From Blumeriella jaapii (taxonomy: Eukaryota; Ascomycota; Leotiomycetes; Helotiales; Drepanopezizaceae): 64,000 nt of DNA. The translations under genes and the position numbers were made by a program. The notes beneath the pieces were generated by a model. The model searched no databases and was not told where the DNA came from. It worked only from the letters and a program-made list of their open reading frames with translations. Shown piece by piece: positions 10,513 through 21,901 of the stretch. The DNA is taken from positions 2,976,001 to 3,040,000 of the forward strand of contig VWND01000001.1 in NCBI GenBank assembly GCA_009599575.1, given 5' to 3'. How positions within the stretch are numbered: the first letter of the stretch is position 1; each line of letters begins with the position of its first letter.

Positions 10513-12452
10513 TTTAAAATCGTTTTTTTTCGAATAATCTCAATTTTCTCGTTTCTTTTTAATACAAAAATTTGTTTGTTAATAACTTTGTCGAATCTTT
10601 TTTTTGTGCTAAATAAATCGCTAAATTTTAATTTAATTTTTTGTTTTATAATTCTTTTAATAGCTTCGTCGACGGCTTCGAAGCTGATGTATTTGTCGAT
10701 TTATTTTTCGCTTCGCATTAATAATAAGCGTTTAAAAGCTGGTACTTTCTGAATAATTTAAACCGGAATATCGGTGTCGATATCTTTTATATCGTCGTTA
10801 ATTTTTTTTATTATAAGCGTTTTTCTGATGATTTTATCGGTTTTTTTTCGAATTCCGAAATCTTTTTCCTTTTCGATTCTAACGTTTTTTTTCATATCAA
10901 TCGGTTTAACGAATAAAACAGAAGCATTTTGCTTTTTTATAATTCGCTGGCTTAATTATGCAATTATAATATTTGCAAATGCGATACTTGCATTAATAAT
11001 ATATATATTTGTTTTCCATTTATACACTTGAATTTCATTTACGCTTAGAGTAGAGATTTTTTTTTTTAATTAGTACGCTTTCTGGAATGTTTTCTTTTTT
11101 ACTAATAAAAATCGTTTTTGCATCCTTTTTGTTTTCCAAGCAGTCGTTTTATTCCGTACTTTTTACTTTTAAGCGAATAGTATTTAATCAGCTTTAATTC
11201 TCAGCTTTATTAAAAAGGCTTATTTCTGCTTTCGTCGATCCGAAGCAAATCGCTCCGTATTTGTTAATATAGCAGATATTATTATTTACACAGAAATTAA
11301 ATGCTTTGCACTTTGAGCGAATATAAGATTTTTCGTAGTAATTTTTTTATTATTATAGAATTTATATTTAAAGCCACGAAGTTTGTTTTAATAATTACCT
11401 TTACCATTTTGGTAGCCGCGATTTTGGTTTTCGCGTTGGTTTTCTTTCTTTTGATAATCGTTATTGTAATTAGTGTTTCGCTAATTCTGATCGCTAGCAC
11501 GAAAGGGTTGCTATTGGACAGCTATTACTTTTACGATAGCTTGGCGAGATTAATCGCTTTGCGCATTTTAAAAAAAGTAATTATTATAAAAGCTATTTTA
11601 ATCGTTTTTATCGTCCGAATTAACGTAGAAAAGTTTTTTTTGCTATTGCATAAGATTTTCGACTTTGCTTTAAAGTTTTTGAATTTTGATATCGGTAAAT
11701 TTTAATACGAGAGTTTCGATATTTTTATTAAGCTTTTCCAAGCTAATAAGTTTTGCAAAGCGATTAAATAATATAATAACTAATTGTTTTTTAGCGATTT
11801 CGGTAACTTTTAGTAGCTGGGCATGTTTTTGCACTAGAGCTTTTACGTCTTTTTTGTAAATGGGAAAAAGAGATTTCTTTTGATTTATGGTTTCGATGGT
11901 ACGTTCGCTTTGGTTTTATTTGAGAACGAATTTTATAAATTTGGAATATTAATCGAAGGTTTCCGGGTTTTGTTTATCAATTTTAAAATGCTTAATGGTT
12001 TTGTTGCGAATGCTAGTTAAAAGGCCAAATAAAAACAGTTTTTTTTGTTTAACCTCGCTTAAAACCTTTTTGTTAACGAGAACGTTAGAAACTTTCGTAT
12101 AAATACGATAATAGGCCTTGAGTTTTTTAGCTTAGCGGATTATTATAATAAACTGTTTAAAAAAAGCGATAATATCGCGAATTTGCTAGCGATCGTGATT
12201 TCGGAATTCCGATTTCAAAGCTTTAATTAGCTTACGCCAATCTCGAGCCTTAATAGCCTTTCATTTATTTATCGATTTAATAATATTTTTAATGGTTGGG
12301 TCGCAGTAGCGAAAAAGTTTATCGAATATTTCAGTTTTAAAAACTCCGAAATCCTTACAGGTTTTTTTATATTTCTCGATAAAATCGGTAATATTAGCGC
12401 CACTGAATAAGAGTGTACTAAGGAAGCTAAGAAGGAGCATGCGGCCTCGCAT
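10513..12452 (-). pseudogene. C1 gag and Gag-protease linker, RIP-broken
   Basis: The frame starts at an ATG at 12450-12452 (MRGRMLLLSF). It quickly gives the conserved fungal Gypsy Gag segment FSGANITDFIEKY followed by RYCDPTIKNIIKSINK. The first stop at 12261 (TGA) replaces Trp and the same frame continues with DWRKLIKALKSEFRNHDR, then a TAG at a Gln. An N-terminal Pro-rich stretch appears to have become Leu-rich. The Gag C-terminal part runs to about 11290. I could not identify a zinc knuckle with confidence. The stretch 11290-10513 is a degraded, Lys-rich linker. Plus-strand frames here (11301-11705 and others) are antisense shadows. Confidence 0.75.
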
Positions 12453-13223
12453 AAAAAAACGAAAAGCGTCGTTGTTTATAATATTAGCGAAAGTGTTGGT
12501 AAGATTTGAATTAAACGAATAAATGTTTTTTAAAATTGCAAATTAAAGGTTTTTAATGTGAAAAGAATCGTTTTCAATAGAGAAGCTATTAAAAAAGTCT
12601 TTGTGTTTTTTAAAAGAATTAAATAAAATAAGATTGCGTCCAGATATTTGGGTAGCGTGTTAAAAAACTTGTTTTTTGATAAATTAATTAAATTAATATA
12701 ATATTGCTATATAATCTACGGTCTCGATATTCCGTAGCTTAGGCCAATATACGTACAGCCATCTTTTTACTACTTTTAATAAAAAGCCGCAAATTGTAAT
12801 TGCCACAATTATAAAACGTAAAATTAAAAGATTAAATTCTCGCCAAGCGTTTGACCAAAAGGGATTTAGTTCAAAAGGGCCGAGCGCAGCGGTCGAAGCG
12901 TACGAATCAATATTCGATTTGTTATTTTTAAACAAAAGAGCGATTTTCGAGCTTTGAATTTCGCACGGTATAAAATTGCCTGACCGTAATTTCAAACGTT
13001 TTTGAAATATATTGCACTTTTGTAATCCAATAACCGTGCGCAAGATAAAAGAAGCTATTAGAAGTCTTTTATATAATACAGCTGCGAACAATACCATATG
13101 AAAGGTTTTTTAAGCCGTAATAGCGAAATATCGAAATCGATTTTAATTGTGAATTTAAAAAACGCATCGGCGAGTATATAAAAACGAAACACCGAAGTTT
13201 AAATCTCTGCGTAAATTATCAAA
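12453..13223 (-). other. C1 leader with an uninterrupted 134-codon frame
   Basis: This lies between the 5' LTR and gag. A minus-strand frame starting with ATG runs from 13097 to 12693 with no stop. Its product has hydrophobic stretches (LNLLILRFIIVAITICGFLL-like, about residues 85-105) and no motif I know. GC content is higher than in the pol region. It could be a leader ORF, a chance frame in a structured leader, or a captured fragment. The remaining leader holds AT-rich sequence. The bases after the LTR (TTTGATAATTTACGC in element sense) would fit a tRNA primer site only if one G had become A. Confidence 0.4.
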
Positions 13224-13490
13224 TGTAAAAGTAGATAGGAAAACCAAACTAATACGGCCATATGTCGGTGGGTAAAATAATCTAGGAAATCTTTAGAAAA
13301 AACTGAAGAAAAAAAAAGAAAAATAAGTAAAAGTATGAATTGGACTGCGTGCCTATAATACTATCTAAGGGGGTGCTTTGTTTTTATACCTGTTGAAGGT
13401 AGTTAGTGGCAGGAGGCCTCGGAGGGGTCTATGCCTCGACCATAGCTAAAACTACCAACTCCTATTAATACAAGGTATCACCGTTTTACA
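13224..13490 (-). repeat. C1 5' LTR (267 bp)
   Basis: It starts TGTAAAAGTAGATAGG and ends GGTATCACCGTTTTACA. The interior-facing half (13224-13330) is A-rich, while the outer half retains CAGGAGGCCTCGGAGGGGTC. This mirrors the 3' LTR exactly. The flanking TTAG (13491-13494) is the right duplication. Confidence 0.88.
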
Positions 13491-13639
13491 TTAGCGCGAG
13501 GCCTAATAGCCGAGGTGGTCCGTGCCCAAACCTTAATCCAACACCATCAGCAATTATATTATTGGCAATTATACCATTGGCAATTATACTATTAGCAATT
13601 ATACCACTGGCAATTATATTATTGGCCAGGATCGTAACA
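13491..13639 (-). repeat. A2 3' LTR, right part
   Basis: Resumes LTR-A after C1 with TTAGCGCGAGGCCTAATAGC and ends CCAGGATCGTAACA. It carries five units of the roughly 15-bp repeat (minus-sense ATTATACCATTGGCA types), one more than the 5' LTR of the same element at 45322-45596. The joined LTR is 289 bp. Confidence 0.87.
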
Positions 13640-15450
13640 CTATCCTTTTTTTCCGAAAAACTGCGTCCGCGCAGTTGCGGTTATAGATTTATCGTTTTTT
13701 AATTTAATATAATTCTTTTTGCTTTTGTTATAAGCTTGCAATTATACGGGAAATGCTTATAAAAGGCTTTTGGCGGTGGGATGCGATCGGTGGAATACTT
13801 AAAAGATATAAAGGGCCGTTATAGCGTTAAAATAAAAGTATTATTCGAAATTTTTATCAGCGCTTTTTCAAATGATTTGGTATTGCAATACTTTTTTGTA
13901 TAATTTCGAATTTATTATTTTTTCGATTTTTTATTTCGTTTGTTTAAAAAGTAATTATATAAAAATTGGTTCGGGGCGGCGTTGGCCAAGTAAAAGATTG
14001 CTAATATGCTTTCGGAGCGAATATAAATAAAAGATTAAATAAATTAATTAATTTACGGAAAAATTGAGTTTTCAATTTTTTTTTATTTTATTAACGATTT
14101 TAATTAGGCCGTACCATTTATTTAAAAGCTTTCGGAAAGATCGGTCGAGCTTTTAATTTTTAATACTTATTAATATTTCGTCGCTTATATTTTAACTTAT
14201 CGGTCGTTTATGCAAATTAGCGAAGCGTTTTATTTTGGCTTGTTATTACGCAATAAATAATTATGCGTATTTTACAATTTTTTTAACTCGGAAAATTAAA
14301 TGCAAAGCTTCGTGGCGGTTAAGCTTTTCGATAGCCGAGCGAAAAAAACGAAAATTGTTTATATTTCAGAATATACGAGCTTCGTATTTATTTAAAATTT
14401 AAAAAAAAAAACGTTGCCGAAAGATTCGTACGGCAAAATCAATTATATAATATTTATTAAAAATAAAAAGCGTTTTTAATTGTTTTAATAATAAAAGCAA
14501 AAAAACGGAAGCGTTGCTTAATATACTGGTTTATTATTTCGGTTTGCTTATCGATATTAAAATTATACGCAATAATTAATTTAATTTTGGTTTTTAATAT
14601 ACGGCAGAGTTTTTGCTAAAAAACCGAAATAAACTAAGCTTTTCGGTCCGAAATAATTAAATCCGATATGCCGAAATAGCGTATTTAATAAATCAAAAAC
14701 AAAACTGTTAGTTTTTTCGCTATAATAGTTTTATAGCAAAAAACTGATAAAAGCTTTTTGAATAAGCGATTTATTATTACGAAAACGAAGTCGTAATTAT
14801 TTTCGTTTAATAAAAGCTTCGTAAAATCCATCGTTAAGTATTAATAAAGCCTGTTGAATATAAGCAAAAGCTTCAGAAAGCCCGGGGTTTTATCGCGTTT
14901 AATTTTTATTCGTATGCAACGATAATTCGAAACGTATTGCTATATATCTGTTTTTATAATTTTTTAATAATATTTGCGACCGACTAAAAGCTTTATTTTT
15001 TTTTATTTTAGCGTGTGCTACGCAAAGCTGTTCGTGGATATATCGGATTAAAAAGATTCGCAATTCGGAAAGTTTTAAAAGCATTATTAATCTGCTTTAG
15101 AAAAACAATTTGTTTTATCGCAATTAATAATTAAAATTATAATTGCGAATTTATATTCGTTGCGCTTCGAAAAAAAAAAGTTTTTATTAGCTTATAAAAA
15201 ATCGTTTATAATTATATAATTATATATATCGTATGCGATTACGGAAATTGGGTTTGCGGATTTTTTTATAAGCATTTTATTTTTTTTATTTTCGCTGTTT
15301 TTTTTTCGAAAAAAATACTATCGTTATCGCGCTTATCGGAAGTTATTTTTATAAACGCAAGCGTGGTTATGCTTTTAGCAGTTATTTTTTTTTTAAATTT
15401 TAAAATTTAATTTATCGTTTAAAAATATCTGCTGCTTTCGAACTGCTCGC
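13640..15450 (-). pseudogene. A2 pol 3' part: integrase, GPY/F and chromodomain
   Basis: On the minus strand this holds the end of family A pol. Next to the LTR is the chromodomain region (about 13650-13960). Then come the GPY/F motif (about 14100-14170), the integrase core (about 14500-14870) and the zinc-binding N-terminus at 14899-15084. There RYIHEQLCVAHA keeps both histidines of the HHCC finger, which A3 has lost. Many Gln codons are stops. The piece ends at the A3 insertion (duplication CTCGC, 15446-15450); pol continues at 21907. Confidence 0.8.
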
Positions 15451-15729
15451 TGTTACGATCCTGGCTGCTAGTCTAGTGGTATGGCTGCCAGTGGTATGGC
15501 TGCCAGTGGTATGGCTGCCAGTGGTATGAATGCTGGTGGTATTGGATTAAGATTTGGGCACGGACCACCTCGGCCACTAAGCCTCGCGCTAAGTCACGTG
15601 ATCTATAAGCGCAACCTATTATATATAAAATTCGCGACCCCGAGCATTCTAGCTCGATATCTTTTTTTCAATTTATATGCGTACTTTTTGATTTATATTA
15701 TCTCGATCATTTTCAAACTAATTATATTA
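15451..15729 (+). repeat. A3 5' LTR (279 bp)
   Basis: Starts TGTTACGATCCTGGCTGC and ends in a mutated CTAATTATATTA. It has tandem CCAGTGGTATGGCTG units at about 15474-15530, CACGTG at 15596-15601 and a hairpin at 15640-15657 (CCGAGC, loop ATTCTA, GCTCGA). The outer start is nearly clean; the last 70 bases are heavily C-to-T changed. Confidence 0.92.
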
Positions 15730-17370
15730 TAAAAAAAAACCAAACAATTTTCGCTGAAAAGCTTTGTATTTACGGTTAAGAATTCGATTTGCTTTTGCAA
15801 TTCGAACTTTTTTCAGGCCGCTCGTACCGACGTTTATTCATCGATGTTTTAATTAAAACTTTTTTTTACTAATCTTATTTCTAAAAAAAGCTAAAATCTT
15901 TTTTTTTTATCAATTCGATCTGCTTTTGTAATTCGAATCGTTCCTTTTCAATATTATAACATCTTATGCTTTTTGTATAAATCGACGCGGCATTCGAAAA
16001 CAAACGCAATCCGTACGATTCGGCTTCGAATCAGCACTTTTACTTTCTGCTTCTGCTTTTGGCGCTTTCGAATTTCCATTCGTTCCAGGCTTTTTCGACG
16101 ATTTTAGCAGCGAGTTTTTATTCCACGACTTTTTCACCGAACCATAATTATCTGCAGCCGATTTATCTGCTGAATCCTTTCGTTTTACGATCGAACTTAA
16201 AATCGAATTGTACGACGCTAACATTCTAATGCTTTTAAACCGACGAATACCCTTCCGACTATTCAGCATATCTGCTAACGCTAAAAAATTTATTACGGCC
16301 TAACAGTTTTAAATCGCTTAAATAATCGCTTAAGCTATTATCGCCGCTCGCTTTTCAGCTTTTTTCGCTAATATCGCCCGCGACGCTTTTTTTCCACTTC
16401 GAGCTTCGCGCGCTTTTACCGCAGATTTCCAATTAATTCCCGAATATTACCTTTCCGTTCTCGACCCAGCCATTTTTCGAATCGAATTATTCAAAATCAA
16501 ATACCTTCGCTACGCTTTTAGCGATTATTAAAAAAAAATTAAATATAACGCATAAAAAATAAATATAAAACTATTTATTAAAAAATACTTAAGAAACTTT
16601 ATATAAAATATAAACTAAATTAAAGCATATTTTAAATGCATTATTAAAAAAGCAAAAACTATTATTTTAAAGCATTTAAACCCCGAATTTTATAACCAAG
16701 CCCAATCGGCCCGAAACGTTTTTTGCATTTTTAATCAGCGCTTTTTTAATTACAACCGCGTTTAATTTGCCAAATTGCAATATAATAAACTTTATATAAA
16801 CAACGGTCAGATTTACAATAATTTTCGTTTTTTATTTATCCGTTACGCAATTATTAGCAAAATTGCTAAAAACCGTTGATTTAAAAATATATACGAAAAA
16901 ATCATTTTTATTTTTAAATACGATTTTCGAATAAAAAAATACAAAATAAATAATAATTATATTATTTTAAACGAATTTTTAATCGTTGCGAATAAAAAGT
17001 TACGTAATATCCGAGCTAAAAAAATAGCTTTTGCCCGTCGCATAAACTATTTTTCTTTTATTATAATCTTTGCCAATCAAAATTTTAAACGTACTTTCGG
17101 TATTCTTAAGATTTTATAACGTTTTATTTTTTTAGCCTTTTCTGCTCGCACAGCTTTTCTTTTTTTTAATAAAGATTTTTACAAGCGTATAGCTGCCACT
17201 TTTACTATCTTCGGTTTTCTTCGTTTGGCTGCGCGTTTTTTTAGCGCTTATTATAATTGCGGCAAATCCGGCCATTTCGCAAACGTTTGCTCCGACGCTA
17301 AGCTTAATCGCAAAATCGCCGAAATAGCTATCGACGAAAAGCAAAACGATTTATTAAAAAACTTTTAAGC
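15730..17370 (+). pseudogene. A3 leader and gag with zinc knuckle
   Basis: After about 230 bases of leader the gag frame reads INRRGIRKQTQSVRFGFESA, then SANAKKFITA, where Gln-to-stop changes begin, and an Ala/Arg-rich block (about 16330-16440). The C-terminal half (about 16800-17370) is capsid-like and ends in a zinc knuckle at 17249-17293. It reads YYNCGKSGHFANVC, where the first Cys of CX2CX4HX4C has become Tyr (G-to-A) and the His is kept. After the knuckle comes KQNDLLKNF and a stop. Gag packages the element RNA. An antisense frame at 15964-16269 is a shadow. Confidence 0.7.
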
Positions 17371-20300
17371 CGTAGCAAAAACTTTTATTATAGCAAAAAA
17401 TTCGATTTGTAAAAAAATTTAAAATTTAATCAACGCTTTTTAATAAAAAAGCGACAGTTTTTAATTTTTATAAAATTAACACGCAATAAATTATATATTA
17501 AAATATTTGCATATATCGATAGCGAAACTAATATTTTCGATGCGATTAAAACTTTTTTAGCGTATTAATTTTCTTAACGTTTCGAAATAAGTTTTATTCG
17601 GCTGCATAAGCTTATTATACCTATCGGCTATAATAACGAGCCGGAAAAGTTTATTTTTTTTGCTATTTTTTTTTTTTTACGATTAACCGACGTCGTGTAA
17701 ATTTTTCTTTTTTAATTATAAATTTAAGCTTTATCGACGTTTTTATTAATTGCAAATTTTTACAGCATTACGATTTGAAACAAACGTATAGCCAAAAAAA
17801 AAATAAAATAAAATGGCTATTCGATATGTTTATTATTTTTTATTTTAACGAACAGTTATTCGTCGATTTTAATCAGCGAACAAAGCCTAAAATACTTAAT
17901 CGTATATATTAAAAAAATGCAAACAAACGAAACAGCGTAATAAAAGTTTTATATACCTCTGCCAGCATTTTTACAACGATTAAAAAGATTTATTTAAGCT
18001 TTGGAGCTAATAGGCCTTTTATATTTATGCGAAACTTTAAAAGCAATTTGCATAAAATAAAAAAGTTTCTTATTAGCAGCTCTGAACCGACCAAGCCGGT
18101 TTTTCTAACCGGGCCAATTGCTATTTTTTTTATTTTTAATTGCAATATCAGCTGTATTTCCGCTTTTGCATTTAGCGCTTTGCAAATACGTTTCGAAAAG
18201 CGAATACGAATCGCAAAAAAAAAAAAATTATTATTATCCAGCGATTGCACGTTTATTACTTTTATATATAATATAAACAAAAAACGTTTCCGCCGTGCGA
18301 AAATCGCCGAATCTGAAAAAGTTATATAATTCGCGGCAGTAAAAAGCATTTCCGTTTCCGACGCTTTGCAAACCAAATATAATAATAACGTGATTTTTAT
18401 AAAAAAGCTTTTTTTAATTTAATATTCGAAATTCGAAAAACTGTTTTATAAGCAAAAAAACGATAAGCTCGCTTTTCGCCGTTTCGGTATAAATTATAAA
18501 ATACATTTTACTACGGAAAATACGCTTTTTATAAAATCATTCAAACGCTTTACGAATAAACAATTTACAAAAATCAAAAGCTATATTTTCGATAATTTGC
18601 ACAAAAGCTTTATTAAATCTTTTATTATTTTTTTCGCCGCTCCGATTTTATTTATTAAAAAGTCAAACGGCTTTATACGCTTATATATCGATTACCGCAA
18701 GCTTAACGATTTTACGAAAAAGGATTTTTATCTTTTACTTTTAATTAACGAAATACTAGCGCGAATTATTAAAACCAAAGTATTTACGAAAATTAATATT
18801 TAATAAACTTTTAATCGAATCCGGATATTCGAAAAATTTAAAAAACTAATCAGTTTCCGCATCCGATACGATATATACAAATATAAAATCTTTCCGTTCG
18901 GCTTTACTAATAAGCCCGCTATATTTCAACGTTTTATTAATAACATTTTTATAAAATACTTAAATAATTTTTATTCGGCGTATTTTAACGATATTTTTAT
19001 TTATTCCGCGAATAACTTAAAATATAAGATCTACGTTAAAAAAATTCTATCGATTCTAAAAAAACACGGCTTGAAAACTAATATTAAAAAATGCGAATTT
19101 AATATTACGAAAACTAAGTTTTTAAATTTCGTTATCAGCATCCAAAACATTAAAATAAACCCGGAAAAAATCATTATTATTAAAAACTAATAATATACAG
19201 CGAATATACGAAGCGTGCAAAGCTTTTTAAGCTTTTGCAATTTTTACAAACGCTTTATAGCCGGCTATAGCCGCATTTGCCGCCTTTTCACTGCTTTTAT
19301 AAGTAAAAACGTTTTTTTCGTATTCGAGAAAAAGCAGAAAACGTATAGGAAGCATTGCGCAAAACCTTGCTAAATGCTCCCATTTTATGCTATTACGACC
19401 TTTATAAGCAAACGCGCTTGAAAACCGATTTTTTTAATAAAATAATAACTAGCGTATTATCGCAATTGTAAAAAAATAACTTTTATTATCCGATCGGTTT
19501 TTTTTTCAAAATTATAATCGACGCCGAACTTAATTATTCGATTTACGATAAAAAGCTTTTCGCTAACTTTCGCTTTTTTAAAAACTATAAGCCGGAGCTG
19601 TTAAGCGTTTAAAAAAACGTATATATATATACCGATTACCGCGTTTTAAAATACTTTATAATAATCAAAAACTTTTCGGCTCGATAAGCCCGATAAGCCG
19701 AGTTTTTCGCCGATTTTTATTTTATAATTATATACCGGTCGGAAATTATTAATACGCTCGCTAATATTTTTTTTCGCAAAAACCAAAACATTTTCTTATT
19801 AAAAATACGACAGCGAGCAGTTCGAAAACAGCAAATGCTTTCCGACGATAAATTAAATTTTTAAATTTTAAAAAAAATAGCTGTTAAAAGCATAATTACG
19901 TTAGCGCTTATAAAAATAGCTTTCGATAAGCACGACAACGACGATATTTTTTCCGAAAAAAACAGCGAAAGCGAAAAGAATAAAATATTTACAAAAAAAT
20001 CCGCAAATTTAATTTTCGTAATCGCATACGATATATATAATTATACAATTATAAACGATTTGCTGCAAGCTAACAAAAACTCTTTTTCTTTCGAAGCGCA
20101 ACGAATATAAGCCCGCAATTATAATTTTAATTATTAATTGCGATAAAACAAATTGTTTTTCCAAAGCAAATTAATAATACTTTTAAAACCTTCCGAACTG
20201 CGAACTTTTTTAATCCGATATATCTACGAACAGCTTTGCGTAGCATACGCTGAAATAAAAAAAATAAAACTTTTAATCGGTCGCAAATATTATTAAAAAG

Positions 20301-21622
20301 TTATAAAAGCAAATATATAATAATATATTTCGAATTGTCGTTGCATACGAATAAAAGCTAGGCGCGACAAAACCCCGGGCTTTTTAAAGCTTTTGCCTAT
20401 ATTTAGCAGGCTTTATTAACATTTAACGATAAACTTTACGAAGCTTTTATTAAACGAAAATAATTACGATTTTGCTTTCGTAATAATAAATCGCTTGTTT
20501 AAAAAACCTTTATCAGTTTTCTGCTATAAAATTATTATAGCAAAAGAATTGGCAGTTTTGTTTTTAATTTATTAAATGCGTTATTTCGGCATGCCGAAAT
20601 TAATTATTTCGGACCGAAAAGCTTAATTTGTTTCGGTTTTTTAACAAAAACTCTGCCGTATATTAAAAACCAAAATCAAATTAATTATTGCGTACAATTT
20701 TAATATCGATAAGCAAACCGAAGTAATAAACTAATATATTAAATAACGCTTTCGCTTTTTTTGCTTTTACTACCAAAAGAATTAAAAACGCTTTTTACTT
20801 TTGATAAATATTATATAATTAACTTTGCCGCACGAATCTTTCGGCAACGTTTTTCTTTTTTAAATCTTAAATAAATACGAAGTTCGCATATTTTAAAATA
20901 TAAATAACTTTCGTTTCTTTCGCTCGGCCATCGAAAAGCTTAACCGCGACGAAGTTTTGCATCTGGCTTTCCGAGCTAAAAAAATTGTAAAATACGCGCA
21001 ATCGTTTATTACGCAATAATAAGCCAAAATAAAACGCTTTGCTAATCTGCACAAACGATTAATAAATTGAAATATAAACGACGAAATATTAATAAATACT
21101 AAAAATTAAAAGCTCGACCGATTTTTCCGAAAGCTTTTAAACAAATAATACGGCTTAATCAAAATCGTCGAAAAAATAAAAAAAAATTAAAAGCTTAATT
21201 TTTCCGCAAACTAATCAATTTATTTAATTTTTTATTTATACTCGCTTCGAAAGCATATTAGCAACTTTTTATCTGGCCAACGCCGCCCCGAACCAGCTTT
21301 TATTTAACTATTTTTTAAGCAAAGGAAATAAAAAATCGAAAAAATAATAAATTCGAAATTACACAAAAAAGTATTGCAATACTAAATCAATTAAAAAAGC
21401 GTTAATAAAAATCTCGAATAATACTTTTATTCTGACGCTATAACGGCCTTTTATATCTTTTAAGCATTTCACCGATCATATTCTACCGCCAAAAGCTTTT
21501 TACGAACGCTTTCCGCATGGCTGCAAGCTTACAACGAAAGCAAGGAAAATTACACTGAATTAGAAAACGATAAATCTATAACTGCAACTGCGAAGACGCA
21601 GTTCTTCGGAAAGAAAAGGTAG
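17371..21622 (+). pseudogene. A3 pol: protease, RT, RNase H, integrase, chromodomain
   Basis: Protease: AYIDSETNIFDAI near 17510-17548, with Asp kept and GA changed to ET. RT: LYIDYRKLNDF at about 18681-18713, and the YxDD box at 18981-18992 reads YFND (Asp lost). RNase H: the TDYRVLKYF segment at about 19631-19660. Integrase: the finger near 20200-20350 has both His changed to Tyr, while CRC is present. Its core starts LTINFTK (Asp to Asn) near 20430, then VNQ-like and QTE sites near 20715. A GPY/F-like stretch lies at about 21130-21200. The chromodomain lies at about 21330-21480, with EKIINSKLHKKVLQYQIN, then NKNLE and a stop at Trp, then YFYSDA. A polypurine tract precedes the LTR. The length fits an uninterrupted chromovirus pol. 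Confidence 0.85.
21607..21622 (+). promoter_or_regulatory. A3 polypurine tract
   Basis: Purine-rich CGGAAAGAAAAGGTAG directly before the 3' LTR. Other A copies have GAAGAAGAAAGGTAA (A4) and similar runs at the same place. It would prime plus-strand DNA synthesis. Confidence 0.6.
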
Positions 21623-21901
21623 TGTTACGATTTTGGCTGCTAGTTTAATAGTATAGCTGCCAATGGTATAGCTGCCAGTGGTATGGCTGCCAGTGATATA
21701 AATGCTGGTGGTATTAGATTAAGGTTTGGGCACGGACCATCTCGGCCACTAGGCCTCGCGCTAAATCACGTGATTCACAAGCGCAACCTATTGTACATAA
21801 AGTTCGCGACCCCGAGCATTCTAGCTCGGTGTCTTTCTTTCAATTTACATGCGTACCTTTTGGTCCATATTATCCCGATCACCCTTAAGCTAGCTGTGAC
21901 A
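21623..21901 (+). repeat. A3 3' LTR (279 bp)
   Basis: Starts TGTTACGATTTTGGCTGC (interior side mutated) and ends CACCCTTAAGCTAGCTGTGACA (outer side clean). A perfect hairpin lies at 21812-21829 with stem CCGAGC/GCTCGG and loop ATTCTA. Upstream is TGTACATAAAG, which in other copies reads TATATAAAG. Confidence 0.92.

Larger units (their letters stand above)
2225..13490 (-). mobile_element. C1, large (11.27 kb) Gypsy retrotransposon with an extra ORF, minus strand
   Basis: Similar LTRs at 2225-2488 and 13224-13490 both start TGTAAAAGTAG and end in TTTTATA/TTTTACA, giving a TGTAAAA/TTTTACA inverted end. The insertion is in LTR-A of A2 with a 4-bp TTAG duplication. Reading from right to left the minus strand has a leader, gag (about 12452-11290), protease (about 10330), RT (about 9200-8650), RNase H and integrase (to 6386), and then a second long coding region (about 5900-2620). 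The integrase end has a GPY/F-like motif and an acidic Ser/Asp tail, but no chromodomain is visible. All frames carry RIP-type stops. Confidence 0.88.
15451..21901 (+). mobile_element. A3, complete family A chromovirus, plus strand, uninterrupted
   Basis: A3 is 6451 bp with two 279-bp LTRs and the duplication CTCGC (15446-15450 and 21902-21906). The same target reads ...AACTGCTCGCTGTCG in the uninterrupted relative at 57105-57122. This is one of the simplest copies in which to read family A from end to end: leader, gag, zinc knuckle, protease, RT, RNase H, integrase, GPY/F, chromodomain, polypurine tract and LTR. Confidence 0.93.

Noticed and set aside
11301..11705. Plus-strand 134-codon hydrophobic frame
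   Set aside because: It is antisense to the Lys-rich end of C1 gag; the hydrophobic look comes from reverse-complemented AAA/AAG codons.
15964..16269. Lys/Ser-rich open frame antisense to gag (also seen at 62876-63166)
   Set aside because: It is the reverse complement of the gag N-terminal region. Sense frames align with the zinc knuckle and pol strand, and openness on the opposite strand follows from composition.
17132..17344. Repeated frame starting MLFVDSYFGDFA (also 29922-30134, 45932-46144, 61799-62068)
   Set aside because: It is antisense to the Gag zinc knuckle, which reads CX2CX4HX4C on the other strand.
20867..21052. Repeated 61-codon frame starting MQISKAFYFGLLLRNKRL (also 33665-33850, 58084-58269)
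   Set aside because: It is antisense to the integrase C-terminal region of family A in every copy.
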